A stretch of 64,000 nucleotides of DNA from Rhizobium rhizoryzae (GCF_011046895.1 NZ_CP049250.1:372001-436000), one strand, 5' to 3'. Numbered from the stretch's first letter, positions 18,309 through 29,986 are shown. Made by a program: numbers and translations. Notes: generated by a model from the letters alone, not told the origin.

Positions 18309-18447
18309 CAGCATACACCTCCACCCTGATCGCCAAGCTATAACATGTTGCACTGCAAGATAAAGAGCTCGAGCCGCTGTTGTTTGCAAGGCAGCAATAA
18401 ATCCGGTAACCCACAAGGCAAACGACAATGCGACACAATCTAAACAC

Positions 18448-20301
18448 GTGAAAACTCAGTCTATGTACCAGAACCTGCTCCGTACCATGCCGGTCCGAAT
18501 TGCCCTTGCGGCGGGTGGGCTCGTGCTTGTCTTGCTGGTTTTGTTCCGCCTGCTTTCGCCGCTGCTTGTTTCCTCCGATCTCGTTCGTGAGCGCATGGAA
18601 AGCGCAGTCGAGGAATGGCTGGGCCATGATGTGGTCATCCGAGGAACGCCTTCGCTCAGCTTCTGGCCCCGACCGGTTGTCAAGATTGATGATATCGCCA
18701 TCCGCCAAGAAGACAGACCCGATGCTCCCATACTTGGCCATGTGACATCGCTGTCGGCACGGTTCAGCATCTGGGAGGCACTGCGGGGAACACCTGTGTT
18801 TCAGGACTTTACTCTGACGGAGCCGCAGGTCCTTCTGCGCCAAAATCAGGATGGGTCGTTGAACTGGAGTTCAGATGGCGTTCTTGGCCAAACCTTGCAC
18901 AGACTCGGACAGTCTCAGTCTGCCGTTGACAACCAGTTGCAGCTTGAACGCGACCCGGTGATCGGCGACATTTCGATCGTTTCGGGCTCTCTGCGGATAG
19001 AAGACCGGACCGGACGCTCTATTCTGATCGACAAGATCGAGGGCAGCCTCGACTGGCCCCGGCTCTCAAGGTCTGCTCGCCTGCGAATCGAGGCTATCGC
19101 AAAGAATGAGCCTGTATCGCTGGATGTCAGCGCCGTGAACCCGCTGCTGCTGCTTGCCGGAAGGGGAAGCGAGGTGGATGCCACACTGCAGTCTCCGCTG
19201 GTAACAGCAAGCTTCCGCGGCGCCGCAGATCTGCAGCGTTATGCCTTCATGTCTGGTGACCTGAAGATTTCCGTGCCCAAAGTCGCAGAGGCTGTGACAT
19301 GGGGAAATATCCCTGTCCACATCGCCGATCGACTGACCAACTTCTCGCTGACGGCCAAGCTGCTGACGATCGGAAACGTTCTGCGTTTCGACCAGCTTTC
19401 GGTCGCAGCCAACGGCACCAAAGGCACCGGGGTCATGGATCTGGCCATGGCGACAGCGTCCAGTCCACCTCGCCTGACGGGGACTCTCGCCTTCGATACC
19501 ATCGACCTGGCCCGGCTCGGACATGTTATAGCCAGCGAGGATCAAACCATTGGCGCGGACAAAGCCAAGCGGGCCTCGCTTCTCGAACGCCAGATCGGCC
19601 TCGATGTGCGGTTTTCGGCAGCCTCGGCGGCACTTGGCCCGGTGACGCTCGACAATGCGGCAGTCAGCATCGTTTCGAATGCAAACCAGACGCAGATCGA
19701 GGTTCTGGATAGCGATCTCTTTCAGGGCAGCCTGACAGGCGAACTGACTTTGCTTCAGGTGCCGGAGCTTTCCACCAAGCTGAGGATTGCCGCAAAGGAT
19801 GTCGATCTCGGCAGCCTTGGTAAAGCGCTTGCCTGGTCTTCACCATCCATCACGGGGACAGGCAGCCTGCAAGCCCGGATGAAGCTATCGAAGACACTAT
19901 TACAGGCCTCTCCCGACGACGTGACTGGCGATTTTCGCTTTCAGGCAAAATCTGGAAGCATTGGGGGACTCGATCTTTCAAGGCTCATGACGCTGGCCGG
20001 AGGAACTTCGTATTTCTCCCTCCAGCAGGCGGGTCAAAGTTCCAGTAGTTTCGAAACATTGGAAGCGGTGGGCAAGATCAACGGCAGCAGCGCCGAACTC
20101 AGTTCCGCATCCATCGCTGTCGCACCCTATCGGCTCAGCCTGGCGGGTGTCATTCCCTATGAAACCCGAAGCCTGTCGCTTTCCGGCACAATCGAGAACG
20201 GAGTGGCCAGCCACAGGCTGTTCATCGGCGGTGCCTGGCCGAATCCGGTCATCTGGCCCATGCATGAGCAGTTTCAAATCCCGGGAACCTCAAGGCCCTG
20301 A
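18448..20301 (+). CDS. AsmA family protein
   Basis: The protein (617 aa from GTG 18448, 612 from ATG 18463) has one N-terminal membrane helix (about residues 17-37) and a large periplasmic part. The AsmA start pattern is clear: [21 protein letters not shown] followed by [20 protein letters not shown]-terminal AsmA-like repeat region runs at about 480-560 ([11 protein letters not shown]). AsmA-type proteins span the envelope and are linked to outer-membrane assembly and lipid transport. Neither start has a strong ribosome binding site. The 139-base gap to acsA (divergent) must hold both promoters. Confidence 0.85.
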   Translation: MKTQSMYQNLLRTMPVRIALAAGGLVLVLLVLFRLLSPLLVSSDLVRERMESAVEEWLGHDVVIRGTPSLSFWPRPVVKIDDIAIRQEDRPDAPILGHVTSLSARFSIWEALRGTPVFQDFTLTEPQVLLRQNQDGSLNWSSDGVLGQTLHRLGQSQSAVDNQLQLERDPVIGDISIVSGSLRIEDRTGRSILIDKIEGSLDWPRLSRSARLRIEAIAKNEPVSLDVSAVNPLLLLAGRGSEVDATLQSPLVTASFRGAADLQRYAFMSGDLKISVPKVAEAVTWGNIPVHIADRLTNFSLTAKLLTIGNVLRFDQLSVAANGTKGTGVMDLAMATASSPPRLTGTLAFDTIDLARLGHVIASEDQTIGADKAKRASLLERQIGLDVRFSAASAALGPVTLDNAAVSIVSNANQTQIEVLDSDLFQGSLTGELTLLQVPELSTKLRIAAKDVDLGSLGKALAWSSPSITGTGSLQARMKLSKTLLQASPDDVTGDFRFQAKSGSIGGLDLSRLMTLAGGTSYFSLQQAGQSSSSFETLEAVGKINGSSAELSSASIAVAPYRLSLAGVIPYETRSLSLSGTIENGVASHRLFIGGAWPNPVIWPMHEQFQIPGTSRP

Positions 20302-20309
20302 CGGGTTTT

Positions 20310-21128
20310 TCAGGTAGCCGCGCGGATGGCATCATGCTCATCGCGGATACGACGCAGCTCCGTTCGCTTTGAGCTGATGGATGCGCAGATCACACCGATC
20401 GTCACGAGACCGATCAAGATCGTACAGATGGCATTGATTTCCGGCGTCACGCCTAAGCGGACTTGCGAATAGATCTTGATGGGAAGCGTGGTGGCCCCGG
20501 GCCCCGTCGTGAAGCTTGCAATTACCAGATCATCCAGCGACAGCGTGAAGGCCAGCATCCAGCCCGAGATGATGGCAGGCGCGATGAGCGGCAGCGTAAT
20601 GCGAAAGAAGGTCTTGACCGGCGGGCAGCCGAGATCCATGGCCGCCTCTTCCAGTGATCTGTCGAAGGTCAGCAGGCGCGACTGCACGATGACTGCCACA
20701 TAGCACATGGTGAAGGTGGTATGAGCGATCGTTACCGTCCAGAAACCGCGGTCGATATTCATGGCCACGAACAGCAGCAACATGGACAGACCGGTGATTA
20801 CTTCCGGCATGACAAGTGGTGCATAGATCATCCCGGTAAAGGGAATACGTCCCGGGAACCTTGGAAAGCGCACCAGCGTCAAGGCTGCGAGGGTTCCAAG
20901 GATCGTGCCGAGTGTCGCGCTCAGCATCCCGACCCGCGCGGTGACCCAGGCAGCATCCATGAGCCCCTGGTTGCTCCACATCACCCTGTACCACTCCAGC
21001 GAAAAGCCGCCCCAGACGGTGACCAGCTTTGACGCGTTGAACGAATAGACGATGAGAATGATGATCGGGATATAGAGGAAAGCGAAGCAGAGCGTCAGGA
21101 CGGTGCTGTCGAAGCGCGACGGTTTCAT
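20310..21128 (-). CDS. potI: Putrescine ABC transporter permease PotI
   Basis: This 272-residue inner-membrane permease has six predicted helices. The N-terminal helix pattern (TLCFAFLYIPIIILIVYSFN) and the WGGFSLEWYR motif are typical of PotI/PotC. The coupling loop LEEAAMDLGCPPVKTFFRI (about 175-195) contacts the ATPase. It is the last gene of potFGHI, one base after potH. The pathway is putrescine import, and the puuAB genes for putrescine breakdown lie at 34268-37007. Confidence 0.92.
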   Translation of the reverse strand: MKPSRFDSTVLTLCFAFLYIPIIILIVYSFNASKLVTVWGGFSLEWYRVMWSNQGLMDAAWVTARVGMLSATLGTILGTLAALTLVRFPRFPGRIPFTGMIYAPLVMPEVITGLSMLLLFVAMNIDRGFWTVTIAHTTFTMCYVAVIVQSRLLTFDRSLEEAAMDLGCPPVKTFFRITLPLIAPAIISGWMLAFTLSLDDLVIASFTTGPGATTLPIKIYSQVRLGVTPEINAICTILIGLVTIGVICASISSKRTELRRIRDEHDAIRAAT

Positions 21129-21129
21129 G

Positions 21130-22038
21130 TCACGTCACCTTCCGCTGCTGGTTCTGGAAGATGACGATAGGAACGACCAGCGCGAGCAGCAGCAGAACGG
21201 CAACGGCAGACGCAAGCGGCCAGTCGCGATTGCCGAAGAACTCGGTCCAGAGCGTCTTGCCGATCATCAACGTGCTCGCGCCGCCCAGAAGATCGGGGAT
21301 CACGAATTCGCCGGTGATCGGAATGAAGCAGATCATCGAGCCTGCGATGACGCCCGGCAGCGATAGCGGAAAAGTAATGCGCCAGAACGCTTTCCAGGGC
21401 GGGCAACCAAGGTCGCTTGCCGCCTCCAGAAGCGTGCCATCCATTTTTTCCAGAGCCGCGTAAAGCGGGAGGACCATGAAGGGCAGATAGGAATAAACTA
21501 TACCGATGAAGACCGCCCAATCGGTGCGATAGATCTGAACCTGATCGTCCGGCCCCAGAATGTGGAGCGTCTGGAGCAGAAGTGTCAGCAGCCCCTCCGG
21601 CTTCAGGATGCCGATCCAGGCATAGACACGAATGAGAAAGGAGGTCCAGAAGGGCAAAATGACCAGCATCATCAGCGTTGGTCGGATCGTGCTGGGTGCC
21701 CGCGCCATGGCCAGCGCCATGGGGTATCCGATCAGCAGAAGCAGAAGAGTCGAGATGAAGGCAATGCGCAGGGAGGAGAGATAGGCATCGAGATAGAGAG
21801 GATCTTCGGTCAGGAAGCTGTAGTTATCGAGATCCAGCCCGGCGAAAAACGAGCCGATGTCACCGAAACCTTCGAAGACCGGCGTGTAGGGCGGCATGGC
21901 AATGGCCGTATCCGACAGGGATATCTTCAGGATGATGAAGAAGGGCGCGGCAAAGAACAGCACAAGCCAGATGTAGGGTATGGCCACGACGAGCCAGCGG
22001 GCGGGGTTGCGATGGGTCGGGGCTGCAATCTCTGCCAT
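21130..22038 (-). CDS. potH: Putrescine ABC transporter permease PotH
   Basis: The 302-residue permease starts with a cytoplasmic tail and the helix VAIPYIWLVLFFAAPFFIIL. It then has the PotH/PotB pattern FWTSFLIRVYAWIGILKPEG and the coupling loop LEAASDLGCPPWKAFWRI. The loop with LDNYSFLTEDPLYLDAYLSS (about 70-90) is characteristic of PotH. It lies between potG (9-base gap) and potI (1-base gap), and it pairs with PotI to form the membrane channel. Confidence 0.92.
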   Translation of the reverse strand: MAEIAAPTHRNPARWLVVAIPYIWLVLFFAAPFFIILKISLSDTAIAMPPYTPVFEGFGDIGSFFAGLDLDNYSFLTEDPLYLDAYLSSLRIAFISTLLLLLIGYPMALAMARAPSTIRPTLMMLVILPFWTSFLIRVYAWIGILKPEGLLTLLLQTLHILGPDDQVQIYRTDWAVFIGIVYSYLPFMVLPLYAALEKMDGTLLEAASDLGCPPWKAFWRITFPLSLPGVIAGSMICFIPITGEFVIPDLLGGASTLMIGKTLWTEFFGNRDWPLASAVAVLLLLALVVPIVIFQNQQRKVT

Positions 22039-22047
22039 GGCTTCACC

Positions 22048-23214
22048 CTAGCGCGTCAAGACAAGGCCGGCATCAAGCGGCCATGTGAGCCAGACCATGT
22101 CGCCGAAGGTGATGGGCCGATCAACGAGACGCGACACATTGGCCTGCGCCGCACGGACGACACGCCCATCGGCAAGCTTGACGAGAAAGACGGAAAAATC
22201 TCCCAGATAGCCTATATCCCAGACCTCGCCATGGACCGCATTGATACTGACATCGACGGGCTGATCCAGCGCGATGCGGACCTTTTCAGGCCTTATGGCG
22301 AAGGCGACGGATGCGCCTGTAGCGGCAGCACATTCCTGCTCCACGGCGATGGAAACGCCCTGGCTATCCAGCCTGACAACAGGTGGATGACCTGGCTGCA
22401 GGACCTCGCCCGTGTTTGCCATAACGGCACATTCCAGAATGTTGATATCGCCGATGAACTCGGCAACATAACGGGTGTTGGGCGCCTCATAGATTTCGGC
22501 AGGCGTTGCAACCTGCATCACAACACCCTTGTCCATGACCGCGATCCGATCAGATACGGTCATCGCCTCTTCCTGATCGTGGGTGACGATTAGGAATGTC
22601 AGGCCGAGCGTGTGCTGGATATCCATGAGTTCGAACTGCGTTTCCTCGCGCAGCTTGCGGTCGAGAGCACCCAGCGGCTCGTCCAGCAGAAGAACCTTCG
22701 GGCGCTTGGCAAGCGAGCGCGCCAGCGCAACACGCTGCCGCTGTCCGCCGGAAAGCTGTGCGGGCTTGCGCTTGGCGAAGGCTTCCAGCTTCACCAGCTT
22801 CAGCATCTCATCGACACGCGCCGAAATTTCGCCTTTCGGCAGGCCATCCTGCTCCAGGCCGAAAGCGATGTTCTTCTCGACCGTCATGTGCGGGAAGAGC
22901 GCGTAGCTCTGAAACATCATGTTGGTGGGGCGCTTGTAGGGTGGCGTGTTGGCGAGATCCTTACCCTGCAACAGGATGCGTCCCTCGGTCGGCGCTTCAA
23001 AGCCCGCCAGCATGCGCATCAGCGTGGTCTTGCCGCAGCCCGACGGCCCCAGGAGCGAGAAGAATTCCCGCTCATAGATATCGAGCGACAGGTTATCGAC
23101 CGCAACGAAATCGCCGTAACGTTTGGTGATATTCTCAAAGCGGATGAAGGGCACGGCATGCGGCTCGGTCCAGGGAGAGAATTTGCGCTTTACCGGTCCC
23201 AAAGATCTGGCCAT
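22048..23214 (-). CDS. potG: Putrescine ABC transporter ATP-binding protein PotG
   Basis: The 388-residue ATPase energises putrescine import. Walker A is GPSGCGKTT, the signature is LSGGQRQRVALARS, Walker B is VLLLDEPLGALD and the switch is IVTHDQEEA. The C-terminal third is a TOBE-type regulatory domain (FAIRPEKVRI). The length fits PotG (about 377 in E. coli). The N-terminal 20 residues (MARSLGPVKRKFSPWTEPHA) precede the ATPase core, as in PotG proteins. It follows potF after a 68-base gap that holds a strong hairpin. Confidence 0.93.
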   Translation of the reverse strand: MARSLGPVKRKFSPWTEPHAVPFIRFENITKRYGDFVAVDNLSLDIYEREFFSLLGPSGCGKTTLMRMLAGFEAPTEGRILLQGKDLANTPPYKRPTNMMFQSYALFPHMTVEKNIAFGLEQDGLPKGEISARVDEMLKLVKLEAFAKRKPAQLSGGQRQRVALARSLAKRPKVLLLDEPLGALDRKLREETQFELMDIQHTLGLTFLIVTHDQEEAMTVSDRIAVMDKGVVMQVATPAEIYEAPNTRYVAEFIGDINILECAVMANTGEVLQPGHPPVVRLDSQGVSIAVEQECAAATGASVAFAIRPEKVRIALDQPVDVSINAVHGEVWDIGYLGDFSVFLVKLADGRVVRAAQANVSRLVDRPITFGDMVWLTWPLDAGLVLTR

Positions 23215-23243
23215 GCCCGAGCCCCTGCTTCACCCAACAATTT

Positions 23244-23270
23244 CACATTGCCGGAACCTCCGGCAATGTG
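23244..23270 (-). promoter_or_regulatory. Intercistronic hairpin between potF and potG
   Basis: CACATTGCCGGA (23244-23255) and TCCGGCAATGTG (23259-23270) form a perfect 12-base stem with a three-base loop, 13 bases after the potF stop. There is no T-run, so it probably protects the 3' end of the potF message. This would allow more binding protein than membrane components to be made, a common arrangement in ABC importer operons. Confidence 0.75.
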
Positions 23271-23282
23271 TTCGTTCAACGC

Positions 23283-24401
23283 TTATTTGCCGGTCTTGAT
23301 CGACGTCCACTCGCGGTTCAGGACGCGCTGGGCCTTGGGATCGTAGGGCGAGATGGTGAAGAGCTTTCCGAGCGTTGCCTCGTTCGGATAGACCGACGGG
23401 TTCTTCGCAACGGATTCATCGATGAACTTCTGCGAGGCGAGGTTGCCGTTGGCGTACTGAACAAAGTTCGAGGCCTTGGCTATCACCTCCGGCTTCATGA
23501 GGTAGTTGATGAAGGCATGCGCTTCCTCGACATGCTTGGCATCTGCCGGGATCGCCAGGTTGTCGAACCACATATAGGTGCCTTCCTTCGGGATGACGTA
23601 GTTCACCTTGACGCCGTTCTTGGCTTCAACCGCGCGCTTCTTTGCCTGGAGAATGTCTCCCGACCAGCCGATGGTGATGCAGGTATCCCCGTTCGCCAAT
23701 TCATCGATATAGGCCGAAGAGTTGAAGCTCTTCACATAGGGGCGAATCTTCCTGTAGACCTCGCCACCGGCCACCAGATCGGCAGAGGCCTTGCTGTCGG
23801 CGTTCTTGCCGAGATAATTCATGGCAATTGCAAAGGTTTCGTCGGACGCATCCAGGATATTGATGCCGCAGCCCTTCAGCTTCTTGGCGTTTTCCGGCTT
23901 GAAGAGAACATCCCAGCTATCGATGGGAACATCACCGAGAGCCGCCTTTACCTTGTCGACATTGTAGCCGATGCCGGTGGTGCCCCACATATAGTTGACG
24001 GCAAACTGATTGCCAGGATCATACTTCGCCAGGCGCTCCATGACCTGCGGCCACATGTTGGAGAGGTTCGGCAGCTTGGACTTGTCCAGCTTCTGGAAGA
24101 CACCGGCGCTGATCTGACGGGCGAGGAATGGCCCGGTGGGTACCACGACATCGTAACCCGAGCCGCCTGCCAGAAGCTTTGTCTCGACGATCTCGTTATT
24201 GTCGAAGACGTCATAGACAACCTTGATGCCGGTTTCCTTGGTGAAATCCTCCAGGATCGATTCATCGATATAGTCAGACCAGTTGTAGACATGAACCACG
24301 CGTTCCTGCGCCAACGCCATGGTTGGCAGGGCGGAGGTCGTGAGGATTGTCGTTGCCAAAGCGGCGCCGGCAGCGACGAGGCGCAAGGTGGTCTGTCTCA
24401 T
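23283..24401 (-). CDS. potF: Putrescine-binding periplasmic protein PotF
   Basis: The 372-residue protein begins with a signal peptide (MRQTTLRLVAAGAALATTIL, cleavage likely after the ALAQ region near residue 31). It then has the polyamine-binding start RVVHVYNWSDYIDESILEDF, and further family segments are GYDVVVPTGPFL, MWGTTGIGYN and YLGKNADS. It captures putrescine in the periplasm for PotHI/PotG. The start follows AGGAGTTG. It is the first gene of the operon; the 139-base gap to the regulator gene upstream would hold the promoter. Confidence 0.94.
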   Translation of the reverse strand: MRQTTLRLVAAGAALATTILTTSALPTMALAQERVVHVYNWSDYIDESILEDFTKETGIKVVYDVFDNNEIVETKLLAGGSGYDVVVPTGPFLARQISAGVFQKLDKSKLPNLSNMWPQVMERLAKYDPGNQFAVNYMWGTTGIGYNVDKVKAALGDVPIDSWDVLFKPENAKKLKGCGINILDASDETFAIAMNYLGKNADSKASADLVAGGEVYRKIRPYVKSFNSSAYIDELANGDTCITIGWSGDILQAKKRAVEAKNGVKVNYVIPKEGTYMWFDNLAIPADAKHVEEAHAFINYLMKPEVIAKASNFVQYANGNLASQKFIDESVAKNPSVYPNEATLGKLFTISPYDPKAQRVLNREWTSIKTGK

Positions 24402-24540
24402 AACAACTCCTGTTCCATTCTTCTCCGGCTTCGCGTCAAACGCGCCCGGAATTTTTACGTCGTTTCAGAAGAGTAGAAAGGAAAAAGGTGTGCCACAAGC
24501 CTAAATGTTCGGCAGCGCACAAGGCTTGTTCAAATTGGCT

Positions 24541-25959
24541 CTACTGGAAGTCATAGGCGCTTAGCCCGGTCACCATCTCGTCCAGCCCGAGCGGACGCGT
24601 GACCGGAGGCTCTGCCCGGGACAGACAGCCCTGCCGCTCGCAAAGACGGCACGCGGTTCCCGTTAGAACACGTGCCGCAGGCATTTCCGCCGCTTGGCGA
24701 TAGATTATGTCACCGCTGGCTTCCAGCTCGCAGCCGAGCAAAAGCGCCGTCCGGCGAAGCCTTTCGCCATAGGCGGCATGTGGGCCGTCGATAGTTCGGC
24801 AGATCGTCAGGAATTGCGTTGCATCCGGCATCTCCACGCAGTCCACCAGAATTTGACCGGGTTGGGAGAACGCAAGGTGATGACCGAGCTTCGGACAATT
24901 GCCGCCGAACCTGGCTTTCGGAAAGCCCTGCACGCCCGCGCGACGCAGATGGTTTCCCGCGTGATCCACTTCCATGATGAAAAACGGAGGCACTGCACTG
25001 CCGGGTCTGCCGAGCATGGACAGGCGGAATGCCGCCTGCTCGAAAGATACATCGAACCGAGCCGCCAGAACCTCGACGTCGAACCGCGCACGCTGTGCCG
25101 CCGCCAGAAAGGTACCGTACGGCATCATCAGCGCCAGCGCGCCGAGCCGGGCCAGTTCAAAACGGGCAATCCGCTGCGCCTCCGCGACCGGCAATGCAAG
25201 ATCCTGAAGCTCCTGAGCGATTTCTTCCCGCAGCGCCAGCAAGGCAACCTCCTGCGCCACCTCGCGACGACGTTCCGCAAGAGACAGGCGCTCTGACAAA
25301 AACAGCCGCATCGAATGCCGATCGTAGCGACGCCTCAACATCGGCATGGCATGCACCGGCAGGATGCGCACCGAGATGCCATGACTGCTTTTCAGCCACG
25401 CCTTCAATTGACCGGCCGGATCATCCGCTGACGGAAGAGAGGCCAGGAAGGCTTCCGCGGCCGCCTCGATCCGCGCAAAGAAACTGGAGCGCCCCTCCAG
25501 CTTTTCCCGCACGAGATCGATCGGCAACCTGGTTCCGGAGATAGATGTCTCATGGCCTTCGCGCGCCAGGATTTCTGCAAGATCAGAGAGCCTGACCGCC
25601 TGCTCCCGATAGGCGCGATACAGTTTCAGGACGCCGCCTGCCGCATTCGGAGCCCCTTCAGCCAGATCGACCAATTCCTGATCGCCAGGGATTTCACCCG
25701 CCAGCAACGGATCAGCAAAGACTTCCCGCAACTGAGCCGCTGCACCACCACCTTCAGCTTGCAACTGCTCCAGATCGACCTTGTAGACGGACGCCAGCCT
25801 GAGCAGCAATTGAACCGTCAAAGGTCGCTGATTTCGCTCGATGAGGTTCAAGTAGGATGGCGAAATTCCGAGCCCCTCCGCCATGGCCGTCTGCGTCAGG
25901 TCCAGGCTCTGTCGCAAGCGTCGCACTTTGGGTCCTGCAAAAATCTTGCGTTCAGCCAT
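24541..25959 (-). CDS. RamB/ScfR-type transcriptional regulator (XRE HTH + IrrE-like + DUF2083)
   Basis: The 472-residue regulator has an XRE helix-turn-helix (about residues 10-65: VRRLRQSLDLTQTAMAEGLG, SPSYLNLIERNQRPLT). An IrrE-like metallopeptidase-related middle domain follows (about 185-290), then a DUF2083 C-terminal part ending in the Cys cluster CRLCERQGCLSRAEPP. This is the architecture of RamB and short-chain-fatty-acid regulators that control acetate and glyoxylate genes. It is divergent from isocitrate lyase across a gap full of TTTACAA/TTGTAAA sites, which supports direct control of aceA and itself. The start at 25959 is chosen for AAGGA seven bases upstream; 25983 would add eight residues. 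The IrrE-like part shows no clear HExxH, so peptidase activity is doubtful. Confidence 0.9.
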   Translation of the reverse strand: MAERKIFAGPKVRRLRQSLDLTQTAMAEGLGISPSYLNLIERNQRPLTVQLLLRLASVYKVDLEQLQAEGGGAAAQLREVFADPLLAGEIPGDQELVDLAEGAPNAAGGVLKLYRAYREQAVRLSDLAEILAREGHETSISGTRLPIDLVREKLEGRSSFFARIEAAAEAFLASLPSADDPAGQLKAWLKSSHGISVRILPVHAMPMLRRRYDRHSMRLFLSERLSLAERRREVAQEVALLALREEIAQELQDLALPVAEAQRIARFELARLGALALMMPYGTFLAAAQRARFDVEVLAARFDVSFEQAAFRLSMLGRPGSAVPPFFIMEVDHAGNHLRRAGVQGFPKARFGGNCPKLGHHLAFSQPGQILVDCVEMPDATQFLTICRTIDGPHAAYGERLRRTALLLGCELEASGDIIYRQAAEMPAARVLTGTACRLCERQGCLSRAEPPVTRPLGLDEMVTGLSAYDFQ

Positions 25960-25994
25960 GTCACATCCTTTGACAATCGCCAACAGAGGGAGAA

Positions 25995-26106
25995 TTTACA
26001 ATTTTGACAAGTTTACAATGCGTTTTGTAAATTGCAACACATCCTAACCTCTTTCATCCTGCTGATTTTGCTTATTTTCTGGCGCTATTTTGCAACGCAA
26101 TGTAAA
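25995..26106. promoter_or_regulatory. Cluster of TTTACAA/TTGTAAA operator-like sites between the RamB-like gene and aceA
   Basis: TTTACAA occurs at 25995-26001. A perfect inverted pair TTTACAA-N6-TTGTAAA lies at 26012-26031, and a related TTTGCAA-N5-TGTAAA at 26089-26106. The sites are spaced over the whole divergent promoter region. The resemblance of TTTGCAA to the RamB site of actinobacteria supports binding by the adjacent regulator, but this is inference. Confidence 0.6.
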
Positions 26107-26174
26107 TCTACTCTCATCGAAACGCAGCGAAGATCTTCTGTCCTAGCCGCGAATACATATCGGGAGAGAGCACA

Positions 26175-27464
26175 ATGACAGACTTTTACAATCTTGTTCC
26201 AACCGCACCCAAAGGCCGCTTTGACGGCATCGAGCGTCCCTACACGGCAGACGATGTGAAGCGTCTGCGCGGCTCGGTCGAGATCAAGTATTCGCTGGCT
26301 GAGCGTGGCGCGATCCGTCTGTGGGAGTTGCTCGACCGCGAAGATTTCGTCAATGCACTGGGTGCACTGTCTGGCAATCAGGCCATGCAGATGGTTCGTG
26401 CGGGCCTGAAGGCCATCTACCTGTCCGGATGGCAAGTTGCGGCAGATGCCAATACGGCGTCTGCCATGTATCCGGACCAATCGCTTTATCCGGCCAATGC
26501 GGCGCCGGAGCTTGCCAAGCGCATCAACCGCACCCTGCAGCGGGCAGACCAGATTGAGACCGCCGAAGGCAAGGGTCTCTCTGTCGAGACCTGGTTTGCA
26601 CCCATCGTTGCCGATGCGGAAGCCGGCTTTGGCGGCCCCTTGAACGCCTTCGAAATCATGAAGGCCTTCATTGAAGCCGGTGCCGCTGGCGTTCACTTCG
26701 AGGACCAGTTGGCCTCTGAGAAGAAGTGCGGCCATCTGGGCGGCAAGGTTCTGATCCCGACCGCTGCGCATATCCGCAACCTGAACGCTGCACGCCTGGC
26801 AGCCGACATCATGGGCGTTCCGACACTCATCGTGGCGCGAACCGATGCGGAAGCGGCGAAACTGCTGACATCCGACATCGACGAGCGGGACCGTCCTTTC
26901 GTGGATTACGATGCCGGGCGCACGTCCGAAGGCTTCTATCAGGTCAAGAACGGCATTGAGCCCTGCATCGCTCGCGCCATCGCCTATGCGCCGCATTGCG
27001 ACCTGATCTGGATGGAGACCGGCAAGCCCGATCTGGAGCAGGCCCGTAAGTTCGCAGAAGCCGTGCACAAGGCGCATCCCGGCAAGAAGCTTGCCTACAA
27101 CTGCTCGCCATCGTTCAACTGGAAGAAGAACCTCGATGATGCGACCATTGCGAAGTTCCAGCGTGAACTGGGCGCCATGGGTTACAAGTTCCAGTTCATC
27201 ACGCTGGCTGGCTTCCACCAGTTGAACTACGGCATGTTTGAACTGGCGCGTGGCTACAAGGAGCGCCAGATGGCGGCCTATTCGGAGCTGCAAGAGGCGG
27301 AATTTGCCGCCGAAAGCAATGGCTACACGGCCACCAAGCACCAACGCGAAGTGGGCACCGGCTATTTCGACGCCGTCTCGCTTGCCATCAGCGGTGGCCA
27401 GTCCTCCACGACAGCGATGAAGGAATCGACCGAACATGAGCAATTCCGCCCCGCGGCGGAGTGA
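26175..27464 (+). CDS. aceA: Isocitrate lyase
   Basis: The 429-residue enzyme splits isocitrate into glyoxylate and succinate, the first step of the glyoxylate bypass used for growth on acetate, fatty acids or PHB products. The catalytic signature KKCGHLGGK carries the active Cys. Other family segments are [38 protein letters not shown] and [10 protein letters not shown]. The length is typical. GGGAGAGAG precedes the ATG. The small gene at 27563 follows in the same direction. Malate synthase is not nearby. Confidence 0.96.
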   Translation: MTDFYNLVPTAPKGRFDGIERPYTADDVKRLRGSVEIKYSLAERGAIRLWELLDREDFVNALGALSGNQAMQMVRAGLKAIYLSGWQVAADANTASAMYPDQSLYPANAAPELAKRINRTLQRADQIETAEGKGLSVETWFAPIVADAEAGFGGPLNAFEIMKAFIEAGAAGVHFEDQLASEKKCGHLGGKVLIPTAAHIRNLNAARLAADIMGVPTLIVARTDAEAAKLLTSDIDERDRPFVDYDAGRTSEGFYQVKNGIEPCIARAIAYAPHCDLIWMETGKPDLEQARKFAEAVHKAHPGKKLAYNCSPSFNWKKNLDDATIAKFQRELGAMGYKFQFITLAGFHQLNYGMFELARGYKERQMAAYSELQEAEFAAESNGYTATKHQREVGTGYFDAVSLAISGGQSSTTAMKESTEHEQFRPAAE

Positions 27465-27562
27465 GCTCGCGAAGCCTCGCCCTCCCCAACCTGACCTCAA
27501 GGGCGAGGCTTCAATCCCATCTGCAACCGTTCAAGAACCCCCAACACAAGAGGAGAAATGCC

Positions 27563-27799
27563 ATGACACCCCAGACCCGAGTCAAGGAACGCGCCGAAGA
27601 ACAGGCGACATCGATGAGCACTGACCAGCAATCTGCCATCCGCATGCTTGCCAACGAGCTACATCGGCTGAACCACGCCGTCATGAAAGCAGTCGAGGCA
27701 GGCGTTTCGGTTGAGCTCGTCCGCTCAGCCCGCCACCACGGCGGCAACGGAAACTGGGGCGACCTCATGATACCGGTTGTCGTTGCGCAACCGAGGTAG
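27563..27799 (+). CDS. Small conserved-looking protein downstream of aceA (78 aa)
   Basis: GAGGAG lies just before the ATG at 27563, and the product MTPQTRVKERAEEQ... is small, soluble and mostly helical. The middle segment is MLANELHRLNHAVMKAVEAG, followed by RSARHHGGNGNWGD. The frame extends back to 27461, but that part is translated from the aceA end region and lacks a ribosome binding site. A terminator follows at 27830, so aceA and this gene form one transcription unit. No function is recognised. Confidence 0.65.
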   Translation: MTPQTRVKERAEEQATSMSTDQQSAIRMLANELHRLNHAVMKAVEAGVSVELVRSARHHGGNGNWGDLMIPVVVAQPR

Positions 27800-27829
27800 G
27801 CAATATCTCATTGTCATGATTGAAAACAG

Positions 27830-27860
27830 AAAGGGCGGCCATTGCGGACCGCCCTTTTTT
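27830..27860 (+). terminator. Terminator after the aceA unit
   Basis: The hairpin AAGGGCGG (27831-27838) / CCGCCCTT (27849-27856) with a ten-base loop is followed by Ts through 27860. The complementary strand has AAAGGGC before and TTTCTG after, so it may also serve the convergent chemoreceptor gene at 27878. Confidence 0.88.
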
Positions 27861-27877
27861 GATGTGTCGAGCCGGGA

Positions 27878-29743
<1,866 letters not shown>

Positions 29744-29863
29744 TTACCAAGGGTCAGTAAAAGAGTTCTAAATTTCTAACTTAACACGTATTAATGACAG
29801 AATGCCTGGATAGAAGGGCAGCGGGACGCCAATGCGCCGCACTGCCCTTGATTTTTATGAATG

Positions 29864-29986
29864 TCACAGTGAGAGGCAGAGAAGCGCCAAGGTGGCAAAT
29901 CCGGACACAGCCAAAAGCCGAAGGCGGAAATTTGCCTGCTCCTGTGCGATGGTGAGAGCGATGGCACGTGCACTTTGCTTCTGCAT
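29864..29986 (-). CDS. Possible 40-residue single-helix membrane peptide
   Basis: GAGGA lies seven bases before the ATG at 29986. The product has a polar N-terminal half (MQKQSARAIALTIAQEQANF) and a hydrophobic C-terminal half (LLAVSGFATLALLCLSL). The open stretch 29723-30202 between the two chemoreceptor genes otherwise holds only a GGGCAG/CTGCCC stem near 29816-29850. The good ribosome binding site and the coherent amphipathic-plus-membrane layout support it; there is no homology evidence. Confidence 0.35.
   Translation of the reverse strand: MQKQSARAIALTIAQEQANFRLRLLAVSGFATLALLCLSL

Noticed and set aside
26085..27500. 471-codon minus-strand frame opposite aceA
   Set aside because: aceA is certain on the plus strand; the opposite frame shows no domain and covers the aceA promoter.
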